From Nisaea nitritireducens (lineage in GTDB: Bacteria; Pseudomonadota; Alphaproteobacteria; Thalassobaculales; Thalassobaculaceae), in contig NZ_JACZFS010000055.1 in NCBI RefSeq assembly GCF_014904795.1, positions 1-64,000 on the forward strand: DNA of 64,000 bases, given 5' to 3'. Positions 18,895 to 27,678 of this stretch are shown here, piece after piece (position 1 is the first letter of the stretch; each line of letters opens with the position of its first letter). The position numbers and the translations under genes are program-made. The notes beneath the pieces are model-generated. The model did not search any database, had not been told where the DNA came from, and saw only the letters and a list, made by a program, of their open reading frames with translations.

Positions 18895-21306
18895 TCAGGT
18901 TTCTTTCGTTCTCGCCGCAGCTTTGGCCCGGAGGGCCGCGAAGCCGACCAACCGGTCTTCAACCAGCCGATTGACGCTGCCCGACGGATATTTCCCGCCG
19001 GCCCCGCGCTTGCCGGCCTTCTTTCCCGTCAGCACCTCGATGCCTTCCGCGATCGTGGCAATTGGCAGGATGCGGAACTTCTTCTCGCGGCAGGCCTCGA
19101 CGACATCTTGCCGCAGCATCAGATGCTTTATGTTCGAGGCGGGTATCAGCACGCCCTGTTTCCCGGTCAGGCCGCGCGCCACGCAGACATCGAAGAACCC
19201 CTCGATCTTTTCGTTCACGCCACCGATGGCCTGAACCTCGCCCATCTGGTTCACCGAGCCGGTGACGGCCAGAGACTGGTCGAGAGGGAGCTTGGAAAGA
19301 GCCGACAGCAGGGCGTAGAGCTCTGCCGAGGAGGCGCTGTCTCCGTCGACGCCGCCATAGGACTGCTCGAAGGTCAGCGTCGCCGCGAGCGCCATCGGGG
19401 CATCTTCGGCGTAATTCTGCGCCAGATAGCCCGAGAGAATCATCACGCCCTTGGAATGCAGCGGGCCCCCAAGCTCGACCTCGCGCTCGATATCGATGAC
19501 CTTCCCGGCACCGACCCTGACCGTGGCGGAAATCCGGCTGGGCTTGCCGAATGCGAAATTGCCGATGGACAATACTGACAGACCGTTGACCTGGCCGACC
19601 TTCGCGCCGTCACTGTCGATCAGCACCGTGCCGCGTGTGATTTCCTCGACCGTCCGCTCCCTGAGGCGATCGGCCCGATGAATTTGCGCGGTGATGGAGG
19701 CCTCCACATCCGAGCGGGAGACGCTTTTCCTGCCTTCTTCACCGGCCCAGTAGTCGGCCTCGCGCATCAGGTCGGCAATCTGGCCGACACGGGTCGACAG
19801 CCGTTCCGAATCCGCAGCCAGCCGGGCGGCGTGTTCCATGACGCGTTCGATCGCTGCGCAAGCGAAGGGCCGCAGCTTGTTGTTGCGGGCGATGGTCGCG
19901 ACCAGCCGGGCAAACAGCTGGTCGTTTTCCGGTGTCCGTTCCATCGCTTCTTCGAAGTCTGCGGCAACCTTGAAGAGATCCTGAAAATCCGGGTCGAGTG
20001 CCGAGAGCAGCAGATAGAGCCGGTAGTCACCGAACAGCACGATTTTCAGGTCGAGCGGGATCGGGTCCGGCTGCAGCGAGACCACAGTCGCCGTTGCCGT
20101 GGTCATGTTGGGGGCCTCTATGGTTATCTGTTCAGCATAGAGTGCGCGTTTCAGAGCTTCCCAACTCATCGGGTTCAGCAGCAGTTTGTCCGCGTTGATC
20201 AGCAGGAACCCGCCATTGGCCCGATGCAGGGCGCCGGACTGAATGAGCGAGAAGTCCGCGATCAGTGTGCCCATATGTGCGTAGTATTCGATCCGGCCGA
20301 TCAGCTTGCTCAATGCCGGATGGTCTTCGACGATGACCGGTGCGCCGCCCGCCGGGCGGTTCGCGACCAGAACGTTGACCTGGTAGCGATGCATCGGGTC
20401 GTTCTCGACCGCGCTTTCGCCGCTGTCGTTCGGGATAGCGTCCGGGCCACCTTCCTCGGTGTTCAGGAACAGGCCGATATTCTCGACCATATCGTCGGCG
20501 ACGGCCTTCAGGTGCTTGAGGGCCGCATCGGCCCCGGTCATTTCCTTTTCGACGTCCGCAATTTCTTGTTCGATGACGCGGCGGGCGGTCTCGCGGTTGA
20601 TTTTTCTCAGGGTACGATGGCGGTCTCGTTCGATATTCGGCAGGGAGCGGAGGGTTTTTTGCAGCACCTCCATCATGCTCTTGGTCGCGTCCTGATAACG
20701 CTTCCGGGCGGCCTCGGGGAGCTTCTGGAAGGTTTCGGGTGCCATCGGCGTCTTGCCGGAAAGCGGCGCGAAAGCGAAGCCCTGGGGCGTTCTGATCAGC
20801 GTTAGTCGTTGTTTTCGAGCCTTTTTGTCGACGGCTTCGAGGGCATTCTGCTGCTTTTCCGCAGCCTCCTTGTTCACGGCATCGATCCGCAGGCGGTAAT
20901 CCTCGCTTTCGAACAGCGCAGGGATCACCGCATTGAGGTCGGTCACCAGCTCCAGCATGGCGCGCCGGAACGGCTCGGCCCGTCCGGGGGGCAGGGCAAT
21001 TGCGGTTGGCGTGTAGGCGTTCTCGAAATTGTGCACATAGACCCAGTCCTGCGGTGCCTCGAGCTCTGCCTTGCGCTGTTCCAGGAAGCGCTTCACCGCC
21101 ATGTGCTTGCCGGAACCTTTCGGCCCGATGACGAAGAGATTGTATCCTCGCTGCTGCATTCGGGTGGCGAAGCGCACGGCTCCGAGAGCGCGTTCCTGAC
21201 CGATCAGGGCCTCGATATCTTTAAGGTCTTCGGTGCTCTTGATTGAAAGCGTCCCGAGATCTGTCCTGGTGTAGAGGTCCTTGGCGGCGAGGGGCTTCAC
21301 GGGCAT
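18895..21306 (-). CDS. Lon-like ATP-dependent protease (LonB/YcbZ type)
   Basis: 803 residues. The Walker A loop is GPKGSGKHMAVKRFL near residue 61. The C-terminal S16 protease domain contains GDSASSAEL with Ser657 and GGVNEKIEGF with Lys700. The 43-residue spacing equals that of the Ser-Lys dyad in E. coli Lon, so the active site looks intact. The middle region is long and helical and lacks the LonA N-terminal LAN domain. The ribosome-binding site aaggaatcc precedes the ATG. It probably degrades damaged or regulatory proteins in the cytosol. The FemAB-like gene converges with it, so the two are not co-transcribed. Confidence 0.92.
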   Translation of the reverse strand: MPVKPLAAKDLYTRTDLGTLSIKSTEDLKDIEALIGQERALGAVRFATRMQQRGYNLFVIGPKGSGKHMAVKRFLEQRKAELEAPQDWVYVHNFENAYTPTAIALPPGRAEPFRRAMLELVTDLNAVIPALFESEDYRLRIDAVNKEAAEKQQNALEAVDKKARKQRLTLIRTPQGFAFAPLSGKTPMAPETFQKLPEAARKRYQDATKSMMEVLQKTLRSLPNIERDRHRTLRKINRETARRVIEQEIADVEKEMTGADAALKHLKAVADDMVENIGLFLNTEEGGPDAIPNDSGESAVENDPMHRYQVNVLVANRPAGGAPVIVEDHPALSKLIGRIEYYAHMGTLIADFSLIQSGALHRANGGFLLINADKLLLNPMSWEALKRALYAEQITIEAPNMTTATATVVSLQPDPIPLDLKIVLFGDYRLYLLLSALDPDFQDLFKVAADFEEAMERTPENDQLFARLVATIARNNKLRPFACAAIERVMEHAARLAADSERLSTRVGQIADLMREADYWAGEEGRKSVSRSDVEASITAQIHRADRLRERTVEEITRGTVLIDSDGAKVGQVNGLSVLSIGNFAFGKPSRISATVRVGAGKVIDIEREVELGGPLHSKGVMILSGYLAQNYAEDAPMALAATLTFEQSYGGVDGDSASSAELYALLSALSKLPLDQSLAVTGSVNQMGEVQAIGGVNEKIEGFFDVCVARGLTGKQGVLIPASNIKHLMLRQDVVEACREKKFRILPIATIAEGIEVLTGKKAGKRGAGGKYPSGSVNRLVEDRLVGFAALRAKAAARTKET

Positions 21307-21390
21307 TACTGGATTCCTTAGGGGCTGACCCTAATACGGGTCGCCGGATCGAAGCGGGTGAAAACCTTAGTCTGTAGAAGGCTGATTGGG

Positions 21391-22077
21391 CTAGTCGCCG
21401 CCGTCGCGAATTTCCAGCACGCGGTCGCGCAGCCGGGTCAGACCCCGGTCAGGCATGCCCAGCTCGTCGAGATGCTCTACCGTGTTGAAAAGATAGTCCG
21501 CGCAGGGGCCGAGAAAGCCGCTGGCCCGCTCGATTGTCTGGGCCATCTCCTCTTCGGGGAGCTGGCCGACATAGCGTTCGTGGGTACGGTTCATCACGAA
21601 ACCGAGGGCCTTGAAGGGGCCGTCCGGCCCGGTCATGGAAAGCCAGCGCGGAATATAAGCATCGCTCACCATTTCCCGACGCCAGACAATTTCGAGTTCC
21701 TCGGCAGCTTTTTCCTTCTCGATGCGGAAAGCGACGCCGCGGCAGCATCCGCCCCGGTCCAGGGCGAGCGTCAGGCCGGGCACCTCGGGCGATCCGCGTC
21801 CAAGATGCGTCTGCAGGCAGAACCGCCGGTGATAACCGTGGGCGGTAGCGCAGCGCTTCTCGGCGAAATGAAAAGACGGGTTCCAGATCAGTGATCCGTA
21901 GCCGAACAGCCATACGTCCGTCTCGGGCTGGTCAGCAGCAAACATGGAGATGAGAGATGCGTGAAGCTCCTCGTCACTCAGTACCTTGTAAGTGAGGGCA
22001 TGTTTTCGGATCAGGTCGCGGATGTGACCCGAGCGGATCGTGTCGCGATTGAGGGGGACATGTTGCTGATCAGCCAT
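21391..22077 (-). CDS. chaC: glutathione-specific gamma-glutamylcyclotransferase (ChaC family)
   Basis: 228 residues. The GGCT-fold substrate loop VWLFGYGSLIWNPSF is near residue 54, and the catalytic-glutamate region RREMVSDAYIPRWL is near residue 143. A conserved HLGRGSPEVPGLTLALD segment lies between. The enzyme cleaves glutathione into 5-oxoproline and Cys-Gly in the cytosol. The N-terminal 45 residues (DTIRSGHIRDLIRKHAL...) form a helical extension common to bacterial ChaC. It is transcribed away from the response-regulator gene at 22424. Confidence 0.9.
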   Translation of the reverse strand: MADQQHVPLNRDTIRSGHIRDLIRKHALTYKVLSDEELHASLISMFAADQPETDVWLFGYGSLIWNPSFHFAEKRCATAHGYHRRFCLQTHLGRGSPEVPGLTLALDRGGCCRGVAFRIEKEKAAEELEIVWRREMVSDAYIPRWLSMTGPDGPFKALGFVMNRTHERYVGQLPEEEMAQTIERASGFLGPCADYLFNTVEHLDELGMPDRGLTRLRDRVLEIRDGGD

Positions 22078-22423
22078 GTAAACGAGCCTAGCGGACTTGG
22101 CGGGCCGGGCAAGTCCGACAGTTGGATCGGTCTTGTGCGATTTCAGGTAGAATGAAAGGGGTTACACACCGGTTCGATATTGCGCGGCGAACCGCATGGT
22201 CGTGACCGGGCGATCACAAATGCGTGTGTTCGTCACGCCAAATGCGTGAAATTATGGTCGATCAACCCGTTCGGGCGGCTGAGATTTGTGACTGGCGCCG
22301 CATATGGTACGGATTGTGCGTGCGGATTTTATGGGAAGGCCTTGATAGCTCTCAAAATCCAAGCGGGCGACCGCATCGGGTTTAAGGTATAGGTCAGGTT
22401 TTCGGGGGAAGGCATATCCGTTC
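22078..22423. other. 346-bp divergent intergenic region
   Basis: Lies between chaC (minus) and the receiver-domain gene (plus). It contains an 8-bp inverted repeat, arms cggacttg (22092-22099) and caagtccg (22110-22117) around ten GC-rich bases, close to the chaC start. Otherwise I see no ORF with a ribosome-binding site and no terminator. The gene at 22424 is preceded by gggggaagg about 12 nt upstream. Confidence 0.5.
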
Positions 22424-22909
22424 ATGGCGGAAAAAGTAGATTTCAATGGCGTCCATTTTTTGATCGTCGACGGCAATGCGCTTTCGGCTGATCTGGCGCG
22501 TGACCTGCTGCTAACGATGGGGGCGGTGACGGTGTTCGTGGCGCACAGTTTCGATGAGGGAATTGAGGTTCTCGGCTCCGATTCCGTTGACGTCCTGTTG
22601 ACCGAACTCCATTTGCCTCCCCGCAGTGGCCTCGAGCTGATCCGCATGGTGCGCGACGGTAAAACCAGAGCGCACAAGCAGATGCCGATCCTGGTGATGT
22701 CCGCGATGTCGGCGAAAGAGCATGTCTTCGAAGCCCGCGACGCAGGCGTGACCGAATTCATTGCAAAGCCCTACGGCGTTGAAGGTTTCTACCGGCGGAT
22801 GGTCGGTATCGTTGCGCGGCCGCGTGCTTTCGTAGACAGTAACGAGTATTTTGGTCCTGACCGGCGCCGCCGTCAGGTGCCTTATAATGGGCCGGACCGG
22901 CGGGATTAG
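22424..22909 (+). CDS. receiver-domain protein with Asp-to-Glu phospho-site
   Basis: 161 residues, a single CheY-like receiver and a short tail. The expected two-Asp acidic pocket reads VDGN (Asp16, Gly17), so one acidic residue is lost. The phosphoacceptor position in LLTELHLP is Glu61 instead of Asp. The conserved lysine is kept in FIAKPYG. The C-terminus (YFGPDRRRRQVPYNGPDRRD) is a motif often seen in alphaproteobacterial single-domain receivers encoded beside Hpt-like proteins. The protein can probably not be phosphorylated normally; Glu could mimic the active state. The Hpt-like gene follows 16 bp later. Confidence 0.88.
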   Translation: MAEKVDFNGVHFLIVDGNALSADLARDLLLTMGAVTVFVAHSFDEGIEVLGSDSVDVLLTELHLPPRSGLELIRMVRDGKTRAHKQMPILVMSAMSAKEHVFEARDAGVTEFIAKPYGVEGFYRRMVGIVARPRAFVDSNEYFGPDRRRRQVPYNGPDRRD

Positions 22910-22925
22910 CAGCTAGGATGTCGAA

Positions 22926-23417
22926 TTGACTGTGGCAAAATCAAAGCTTTTGCCTCCGGCGGAGGATTTGACTCAGCGTGCCGCCAACAGCACGACCGGG
23001 ATGGACTTGCGCCTCAGTCCCGGGGTCCTGCGCCGTCTGGAAGAAGTGGTCAATGAATCCCGCGAGAAGTTCGTGGTCGATCTTGCGGCACGCCTGCGCA
23101 AACTGCGGGCAAGCACGCAGGCCCGGACCGATGGCCAGATGAGCGATGTGGATCTGCTGAAGCTGGTGTTCGAGGAAAGCCTGCAGATCAAGGGCATGGG
23201 CGGCACAATCGGTTATCAGGTCCTCAGTCTGATCGCGACGACCCTGAACGATTTCGTGACCGAGCGCCAGACGCTGGGCCGTATCCAGTTTGAAATCCTG
23301 CAGCTGCACATCGATGCCATGTATGTCGTGATCGCTGACCGCATCACGGATAATGGCGGGATCCTGGAAGATCAGGTGCTCAGCGGTCTCAGGGCGGCTG
23401 TCCGAAAATTCAGCTGA
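22926..23417 (+). CDS. Hpt-like protein without the phospho-histidine
   Basis: 163 residues from a TTG at 22926 with aggatg upstream; an in-frame GTG at 22932 is an alternative. All-helical. The segment LQIKGMGGTIGYQVLSLIAT (residues 86-105) matches the HxxKGxGGTFGY core of alphaproteobacterial Hpt proteins paired with FGPDRRR receivers. The position of the phosphorylated His is Leu86. The downstream LQLHIDAMYVVIADRITDNG also matches that family. It probably interacts with the preceding receiver as a structural or titrating partner rather than as a phosphorelay step. The family assignment is by recalled pattern, not by a search. Confidence 0.75.
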   Translation: MTVAKSKLLPPAEDLTQRAANSTTGMDLRLSPGVLRRLEEVVNESREKFVVDLAARLRKLRASTQARTDGQMSDVDLLKLVFEESLQIKGMGGTIGYQVLSLIATTLNDFVTERQTLGRIQFEILQLHIDAMYVVIADRITDNGGILEDQVLSGLRAAVRKFS

Positions 23418-23484
23418 GCGCAAACTCGTGACAGAATGACGTCGTGCCCTTATCTTAGGAGTACGTGTTTAACTGGAGCCTCCG

Positions 23485-23862
23485 ATGGCCGACTTCGACA
23501 GAACGGACCGCAAAGCACTGGGCATTCTTTCGGATACGGTTTCCGAGAAGCTGGGGCCGTCCGACAAGGTCACCCGGGAAATCCGGCGCGCCTATACGTC
23601 AGGCAAGCAGATCGACCGTTTCATGGCCCGTGCCGCTTTCGACGCCTTGCCGGACTGGCAGCGTAGCGACATCGGTTCGGCCGCTGAACACTTGGCCCAT
23701 GCGATCATCCGGGAAGAGCTCGGGGAGGCTGCCCCGTTCGGTACCGAGCGCGATTGGCGGGATATGGACGCATCGCAACGCAGGGCGCGTCCGGCAAGAC
23801 AACCGGCGGCTGGTGGAGACATGCAGTCGCCGCCGCGCTTTCTTTCCCGCACAACCCGTTAG
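23485..23862 (+). CDS. hypothetical protein, 125 aa
   Basis: Starts MADFDRTDRKALGILSDTVS after the ribosome-binding site ctggag. It is mainly helical and charged in the first 95 residues, with AAEHLAHAIIREELGEAAPF near residue 78, and has a basic, disordered C-terminus. No family recognised. It lies 67 bp after the Hpt-like gene on the same strand and may belong to the same set of signalling-linked small genes, but no motif proves this. Confidence 0.7.
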   Translation: MADFDRTDRKALGILSDTVSEKLGPSDKVTREIRRAYTSGKQIDRFMARAAFDALPDWQRSDIGSAAEHLAHAIIREELGEAAPFGTERDWRDMDASQRRARPARQPAAGGDMQSPPRFLSRTTR

Positions 23863-23948
23863 CGAGCGGGGCGTGCGCGTCGCCACATGCCCAGCCCCCA
23901 GTTGTGACTGTTTTGAATGATCGGCATTGTTTTTCGATGCCCGTATCG

Positions 23949-23977
23949 GCTAGTGTTTGGCGCAATTTGAATATAAT
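23949..23977 (+). promoter_or_regulatory. possible sigma-70 promoter before the 24068 gene
   Basis: A perfect tataat (23972-23977) lies in a locally AT-rich stretch about 90 bp before the start of the next gene. The -35 region at 17 bp spacing (gctagt) is poor, so the call is weak. Confidence 0.3.
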
Positions 23978-24029
23978 TTTGTTTTGCTGGACGCGATCGC
24001 GATCCACTTAAAGATTAGGGCTGGTATTT

Positions 24030-24050
24030 GACCGGCTGAGCGAGCCGGTC
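24030..24050 (+). other. 5'-UTR hairpin next to a ribosome-binding site
   Basis: Arms gaccggct and agccggtc form a perfect 8-bp stem with a five-base loop (gagcg), ending 5 nt before the gaggag ribosome-binding site of the 24068 gene. In the mRNA it would stand just upstream of the ribosome site. Confidence 0.4.
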
Positions 24051-24067
24051 CAGTTGAGGAGTTGACG

Positions 24068-24712
24068 ATGCGCGGCAGGGAGCCGGTGCAACAGTTCATT
24101 GTCGTTGAACATGTTGCCAAAGAATTCGCGCGGTTCCTGAACCGTGTCCAGAATGACCAGGTCGATATCCTGGGCTCGTTCCTGATCGAGAATGAGTGGG
24201 AGAAATACAAGAAAGACAGTGAAGGCGTCGTTCAGTCGCTTGAGCTGGCTGGCTTCGCGATCGTCCCGAAGGAGCCGACGGACGGCATGATCGCGGCGGC
24301 CGACAAGACGCTTGCCGGCGGCCTGATGGGGCAGCGTGGCGCTCGGGTCTATGTCGAAGCGGTCTTCGGCGCCATGGTTGACGGCTGGATCGAGACCTAC
24401 AATCCGAACCTGATCCTCGACATCTTTTCGATGGCCCTGTCACGGGCATCCAATCCGCGTGCGCGGCGCGACAGCGGCGGAATGGATTCCTCGTTCCAGC
24501 GTTTCCGCAAGCATTCCCAGGATATGCTGGCCGGGCTGATCAAGAACGGCCAGGTTGTCGTTCCCGACGAGCCGACTCCCGAGATGGTCGCGGCCGGGGT
24601 TGCCGAGACTGCGGAAATCCGCAACCAGACGAACCAGCAGGTCAGCATCGGCGCGGATCCGACCTACCTTGCCAATCTCTATGAAAACATGGTCGAGGCG
24701 CGGCCCAAATAA
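24068..24712 (+). CDS. hypothetical protein with duplicated VPxEPT motif
   Basis: 214 residues from the ATG at 24068, which has a six-nt-spaced gaggag site; a TTG at 24062 lies inside the gap and is less likely. The protein holds two copies of the same short motif: FAIVPKEPTDGMIAAADKTL near residue 62 and VVVPDEPTPEMVAAGVAET near residue 160. Motifs of the form VPxEPTxxMxxA occur singly in many phage and bacterial hypothetical proteins. The rest is helical (RFLNRVQNDQVDILGSFLIE) without a recognised domain. No neighbours define a role. Confidence 0.7.
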   Translation: MRGREPVQQFIVVEHVAKEFARFLNRVQNDQVDILGSFLIENEWEKYKKDSEGVVQSLELAGFAIVPKEPTDGMIAAADKTLAGGLMGQRGARVYVEAVFGAMVDGWIETYNPNLILDIFSMALSRASNPRARRDSGGMDSSFQRFRKHSQDMLAGLIKNGQVVVPDEPTPEMVAAGVAETAEIRNQTNQQVSIGADPTYLANLYENMVEARPK

Positions 24713-24743
24713 GGACCGCCTCCGGTTCCGGGATTTTACGGCT

Positions 24744-25130
24744 TCAGGATTTTCCGCCCGGTTTGAACGCGGCGGCCAGAAGAGTGACCGCCTGTTTATG
24801 GCGGGCACTGCCGGCCGGTGGCGGCGGTGCGGAGCTGCGGGTGCTCGACATGGTCTGGGCCCCGCCCTTGCTGATCGCTTCCAGAAGTGTTGCGGCATTG
24901 TCCTTCGGACGGGCGCGCTTGCTCGCCGGTTTGCGCCGCGGGGCACCGGTGGACATCGCCCGCTGCACCGCAAGAGCACAAAGATTGTTGAGAAACGGTC
25001 CGACCAGCGCGGATTTCAACTTGTCGTCGCTCTCGGCCCAGACCCTGAGCAGCAAGGCAGCCTCGTGACGATTGTTGCCTGTTGCCTCCAGCGCTTCGAG
25101 GGCTTTTGTTCGGGCGTAGTCTTTAGCCAT
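24744..25130 (-). CDS. hypothetical protein, 128 aa
   Basis: Starts MAKDYARTKALEALEATGNN, a helical region with LLRVWAESDDKLKSALVGPF near residue 27. This is followed by a basic linker (RRKPASKRARPKD), a Pro-rich segment and a final hydrophobic AVTLLAAAF. The N-terminal 55 residues look like a compact four-helix unit that could bind nucleic acid or protein; no family recognised. It converges on the preceding gene with a 31-bp gap. Confidence 0.65.
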   Translation of the reverse strand: MAKDYARTKALEALEATGNNRHEAALLLRVWAESDDKLKSALVGPFLNNLCALAVQRAMSTGAPRRKPASKRARPKDNAATLLEAISKGGAQTMSSTRSSAPPPPAGSARHKQAVTLLAAAFKPGGKS

Positions 25131-25220
25131 TCGTCACCTGCCAGATCGCGGACCGAATCCGTTCCCATACAATAGCATAGATCAGGTCGGTCCGCGCATT
25201 CCGTTACTGAGCCGAAGCTT

Positions 25221-26063
25221 TCAGTCTTGTTTCGCGCCGCGCATTTCGATCACACGCTGCGGGAACGGAATTTCGATACCGTTGGCGTCGAGAGCTTCCT
25301 TCACGGCTTTGTTGAAGGCGAACAGGGTCGGCCAGTAGTCCGACGCATTCACCCAGAACCGGAGGCCGATATTGACCGAGCTGTCGGCCAGCTCACGCAC
25401 GGTGACCTCAGGTTTCGGGTCGGCCAGAACCCGCTCGTCATCCTCGGCCAGTTTCATCAGGGCGCCGAAAGCGGTGTCGATATTGCTGCCGTATCCGATG
25501 CCGACGACGATATCGATGCGCCGGGTCGCGTGCCGGGAGAAGTTGCTGACAGCACTGTTGATGATCTGGCTGTTTGGCACCGAGATGAAGACATTGTCCG
25601 GTGTGGTCAGCTCGGTGGTGAAAAGCCCGACCTCGGCTACGGTGCCGCCAGTGCCGCCCGCGCTCACATAGTCGCCGACCTTGAAGGGCCGCAGGAACAG
25701 GATCATCACGCCGGCCGCAACATTGCTGAGCGTGCCTTGCAGGGCGAGGCCAACGGCGAGGCCGGCGGCACCGAGCACGGCGATGATACTGGTGGTCTGC
25801 ACGCCGAAGCGGTTCAGCACCGCGACAACGGTAATGATGACCACGAGATAGCGGACGATGGAGGAGATCAGCGGTTTGATCGTGCCGTCCATCCACGCGA
25901 TCTTGTCCACGGCACCCCGTGTGGCGCGTCCGGCCCAACCGGCGACAATCCAGCCGAAGAGGAGGATCAGAACAGCACCAAGGACATCAAGGCCATAGGT
26001 GGCCAGGGCAGCCTGGGTTTCTTCCCAGAGAACGTTCACTTCACCGGCAACATCAATTTCCAT
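25221..26063 (-). CDS. mscS: small-conductance mechanosensitive channel (MscS family)
   Basis: 280 residues, the usual length. Three N-terminal transmembrane segments are visible, the third carrying the pore-lining motif AVGLALQGTLSNVAAGVMIL (near residue 100) with small residues facing the pore. The beta domain follows with FLRPFKVGDYVSAGGTGGTV and the conserved ELTTPDNVFISVPNSQIIN. The channel opens under membrane tension to release osmolytes. It is preceded by an 83-bp gap after the GNAT gene and looks monocistronic. Confidence 0.93.
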   Translation of the reverse strand: MEIDVAGEVNVLWEETQAALATYGLDVLGAVLILLFGWIVAGWAGRATRGAVDKIAWMDGTIKPLISSIVRYLVVIITVVAVLNRFGVQTTSIIAVLGAAGLAVGLALQGTLSNVAAGVMILFLRPFKVGDYVSAGGTGGTVAEVGLFTTELTTPDNVFISVPNSQIINSAVSNFSRHATRRIDIVVGIGYGSNIDTAFGALMKLAEDDERVLADPKPEVTVRELADSSVNIGLRFWVNASDYWPTLFAFNKAVKEALDANGIEIPFPQRVIEMRGAKQD

Positions 26064-26146
26064 GAGCCGAATCCTTCATTTATCTAAAATTGTTTGTTGA
26101 TTTGGTCGTCAAAGCGGAGGCGGTGTCAAGCGCCGCGCCAGATGGA

Positions 26147-26638
26147 TCAATCCGCCGAGGCCGCCAGTTTGCTCAGGGCGTCGCCTGAAACCGTGTAGCG
26201 CAGAGCGTTTTCTTCATGTTCGAAGCCAAGGCTGCGATAGGCCTCGCGGGCCGGGTTCCAGTCCAGCACGGTTAGCGATATCCGGCCGTGCCCCTCGGCA
26301 ATCGCTTCGGCAGCCACCGCCGCGACAAGCCGGCGGCCGATCCCCTTGCCACGTGCCGCCTCGGTAACGAAGAGATCGTCGATATAGCAGGCGGACCGGC
26401 CGATCCAGGTCGAGTAATTGGCGGAATAGATCACGCTGCCAAGCAGCTTGCCCGTGCCGTCGTCTGCGACGAAAGCCTTGAAGCGAGGAACAGCACCGAA
26501 GCCGTCCCGCAGCAGGTCTTCTTCCGATGCGCGCAGCAGGTGGGTTTCCTTCACATAGTCCGCGAGTCCGCGGACCATCTCGAACATCTGGTGAACGTCT
26601 TCGCGGGTGGCGCGGCGGATGGTGATTATGTCGGTCAT
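26147..26638 (-). CDS. GNAT family N-acetyltransferase
   Basis: 163 residues. The acetyl-CoA motif A is LFVTEAARGKGIGRRLVAAV near residue 88, with the R/Q-x-x-G-x-G/A pattern intact. Preceding strands include GKLLGSVIYSANYSTWIGRS, and the closing segment is WNPAREAYRSLGFEHEENAL. This is the spermidine/thialysine-acetyltransferase-like branch (diamine N-acetyltransferase type), but the substrate cannot be fixed. It starts 30 bp after the Ldh-type dehydrogenase and may be co-transcribed with it. Confidence 0.88.
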   Translation of the reverse strand: MTDIITIRRATREDVHQMFEMVRGLADYVKETHLLRASEEDLLRDGFGAVPRFKAFVADDGTGKLLGSVIYSANYSTWIGRSACYIDDLFVTEAARGKGIGRRLVAAVAAEAIAEGHGRISLTVLDWNPAREAYRSLGFEHEENALRYTVSGDALSKLAASAD

Positions 26639-26667
26639 GGTCAGTTCCGATGGAGCATGAGAGAGGG

Positions 26668-27678
26668 TCAGGAGGCGCGGGATTTGATGTCTTCGAGAAG
26701 ATCGTCGGGGATATCGACACCGTCGCGTGCCGCTGCCTCACGGAGCTTCAGACGGCGGTCGCCGGGGAGCCGGGCACCATCCTGTGCCAGGATCTCGCCG
26801 AACATCTCCTCGGCCCGCTCGTCAAAACTGTCGGCACCGCCGAACGCGGCGGGATCGAAGAGCAGGATCATGTGACCGATGGAGGGCGGGGCACCGGTCG
26901 GCTCGAAGAAAGACGTACCCTGATAGCCGAAGTTAGAGCCGGTGAGCGCGCCACAAAGCAACTCGATCATGAGCGCGAGAGCCGCGCCCTTTGCGCCGGC
27001 CCCGGCTCCGCCAAGCGGCGCCATGGAGCCGGCAAGGGCCGCCTTTGCGTCGGTCGTCGGATTGCCGTCCGCATCGAAAGCCCAGTCGGACGGGATCGGC
27101 TCTCCTGCTTTTGCAGCAAGTGTGACCTTGCCGCGGGCGACGGTGGAGACGGACAGGTCGATCACCATTGGTGTTTGGTCGGAGCGCGGCCAGGCGAAAG
27201 CAATCGGGTTGGTGCCGTAAAGCGCGCGGGACCCGCCCCAGGGTGCGATGGCGGATGGGGTGTTGGAAAAGGCCAGGGCGACCAGTCCGGCATTTGCCGC
27301 GTCCTCGACATGATGGCCGGCGGCGCCGAAATGATGGGAATGGGCGATCCCGATGGCCGCCATGCCAGCTTCACGAGCCGCTTTTATTCCTTCTTGGAGG
27401 CCCAGCTCGACGGCCGGGAAAGCAAACCCGATATGGCTGTCCACATTGATCACGCCCGGGCGTGTGCGGTTGATCGTGGGCTTGGCGAAGCCGTCGACTT
27501 TTCCGCATTTGGCCTGTTCCGCATAGGGCGGGACACGGGCGACGCCGTGCGAGGAAATGCCGTCCGCCTCCGCCCGGACCAGAGCTTTCGCCACGATCTG
27601 CGCCGTATCCGGAGCCACCTTGCTGTTCTCGAAAGCTTTCGCGATCAGGGTCTGCAGCGCGTCGAGCGAAATCTGCAT
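26668..27678 (-). CDS. Ldh family malate/lactate/ureidoglycolate-type dehydrogenase
   Basis: 336 residues, normal length. Characteristic motifs are SSHGVARVPPYAEQ near residue 38, IGIAHSHHFGAAGHHVEDAA near residue 107 with the active-site His, and LVALAFSNTPSAIAPWGGSR near residue 131. The family uses a novel NAD(P)-binding fold and oxidises 2-hydroxyacids, ureidoglycolate or delta-1-piperideine-2-carboxylate. The divergent amidase on the other side of a 224-bp spacer may act in the same catabolic route, but no direct link is visible. Confidence 0.9.
   Translation of the reverse strand: MQISLDALQTLIAKAFENSKVAPDTAQIVAKALVRAEADGISSHGVARVPPYAEQAKCGKVDGFAKPTINRTRPGVINVDSHIGFAFPAVELGLQEGIKAAREAGMAAIGIAHSHHFGAAGHHVEDAANAGLVALAFSNTPSAIAPWGGSRALYGTNPIAFAWPRSDQTPMVIDLSVSTVARGKVTLAAKAGEPIPSDWAFDADGNPTTDAKAALAGSMAPLGGAGAGAKGAALALMIELLCGALTGSNFGYQGTSFFEPTGAPPSIGHMILLFDPAAFGGADSFDERAEEMFGEILAQDGARLPGDRRLKLREAAARDGVDIPDDLLEDIKSRAS

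Noticed and set aside
22161-22180. A gttcga stretch in the chaC upstream region, considered as a tRNA T-arm
   Set aside because: No matching stem or acceptor arms around it; there is no tRNA here or in any other spacer.
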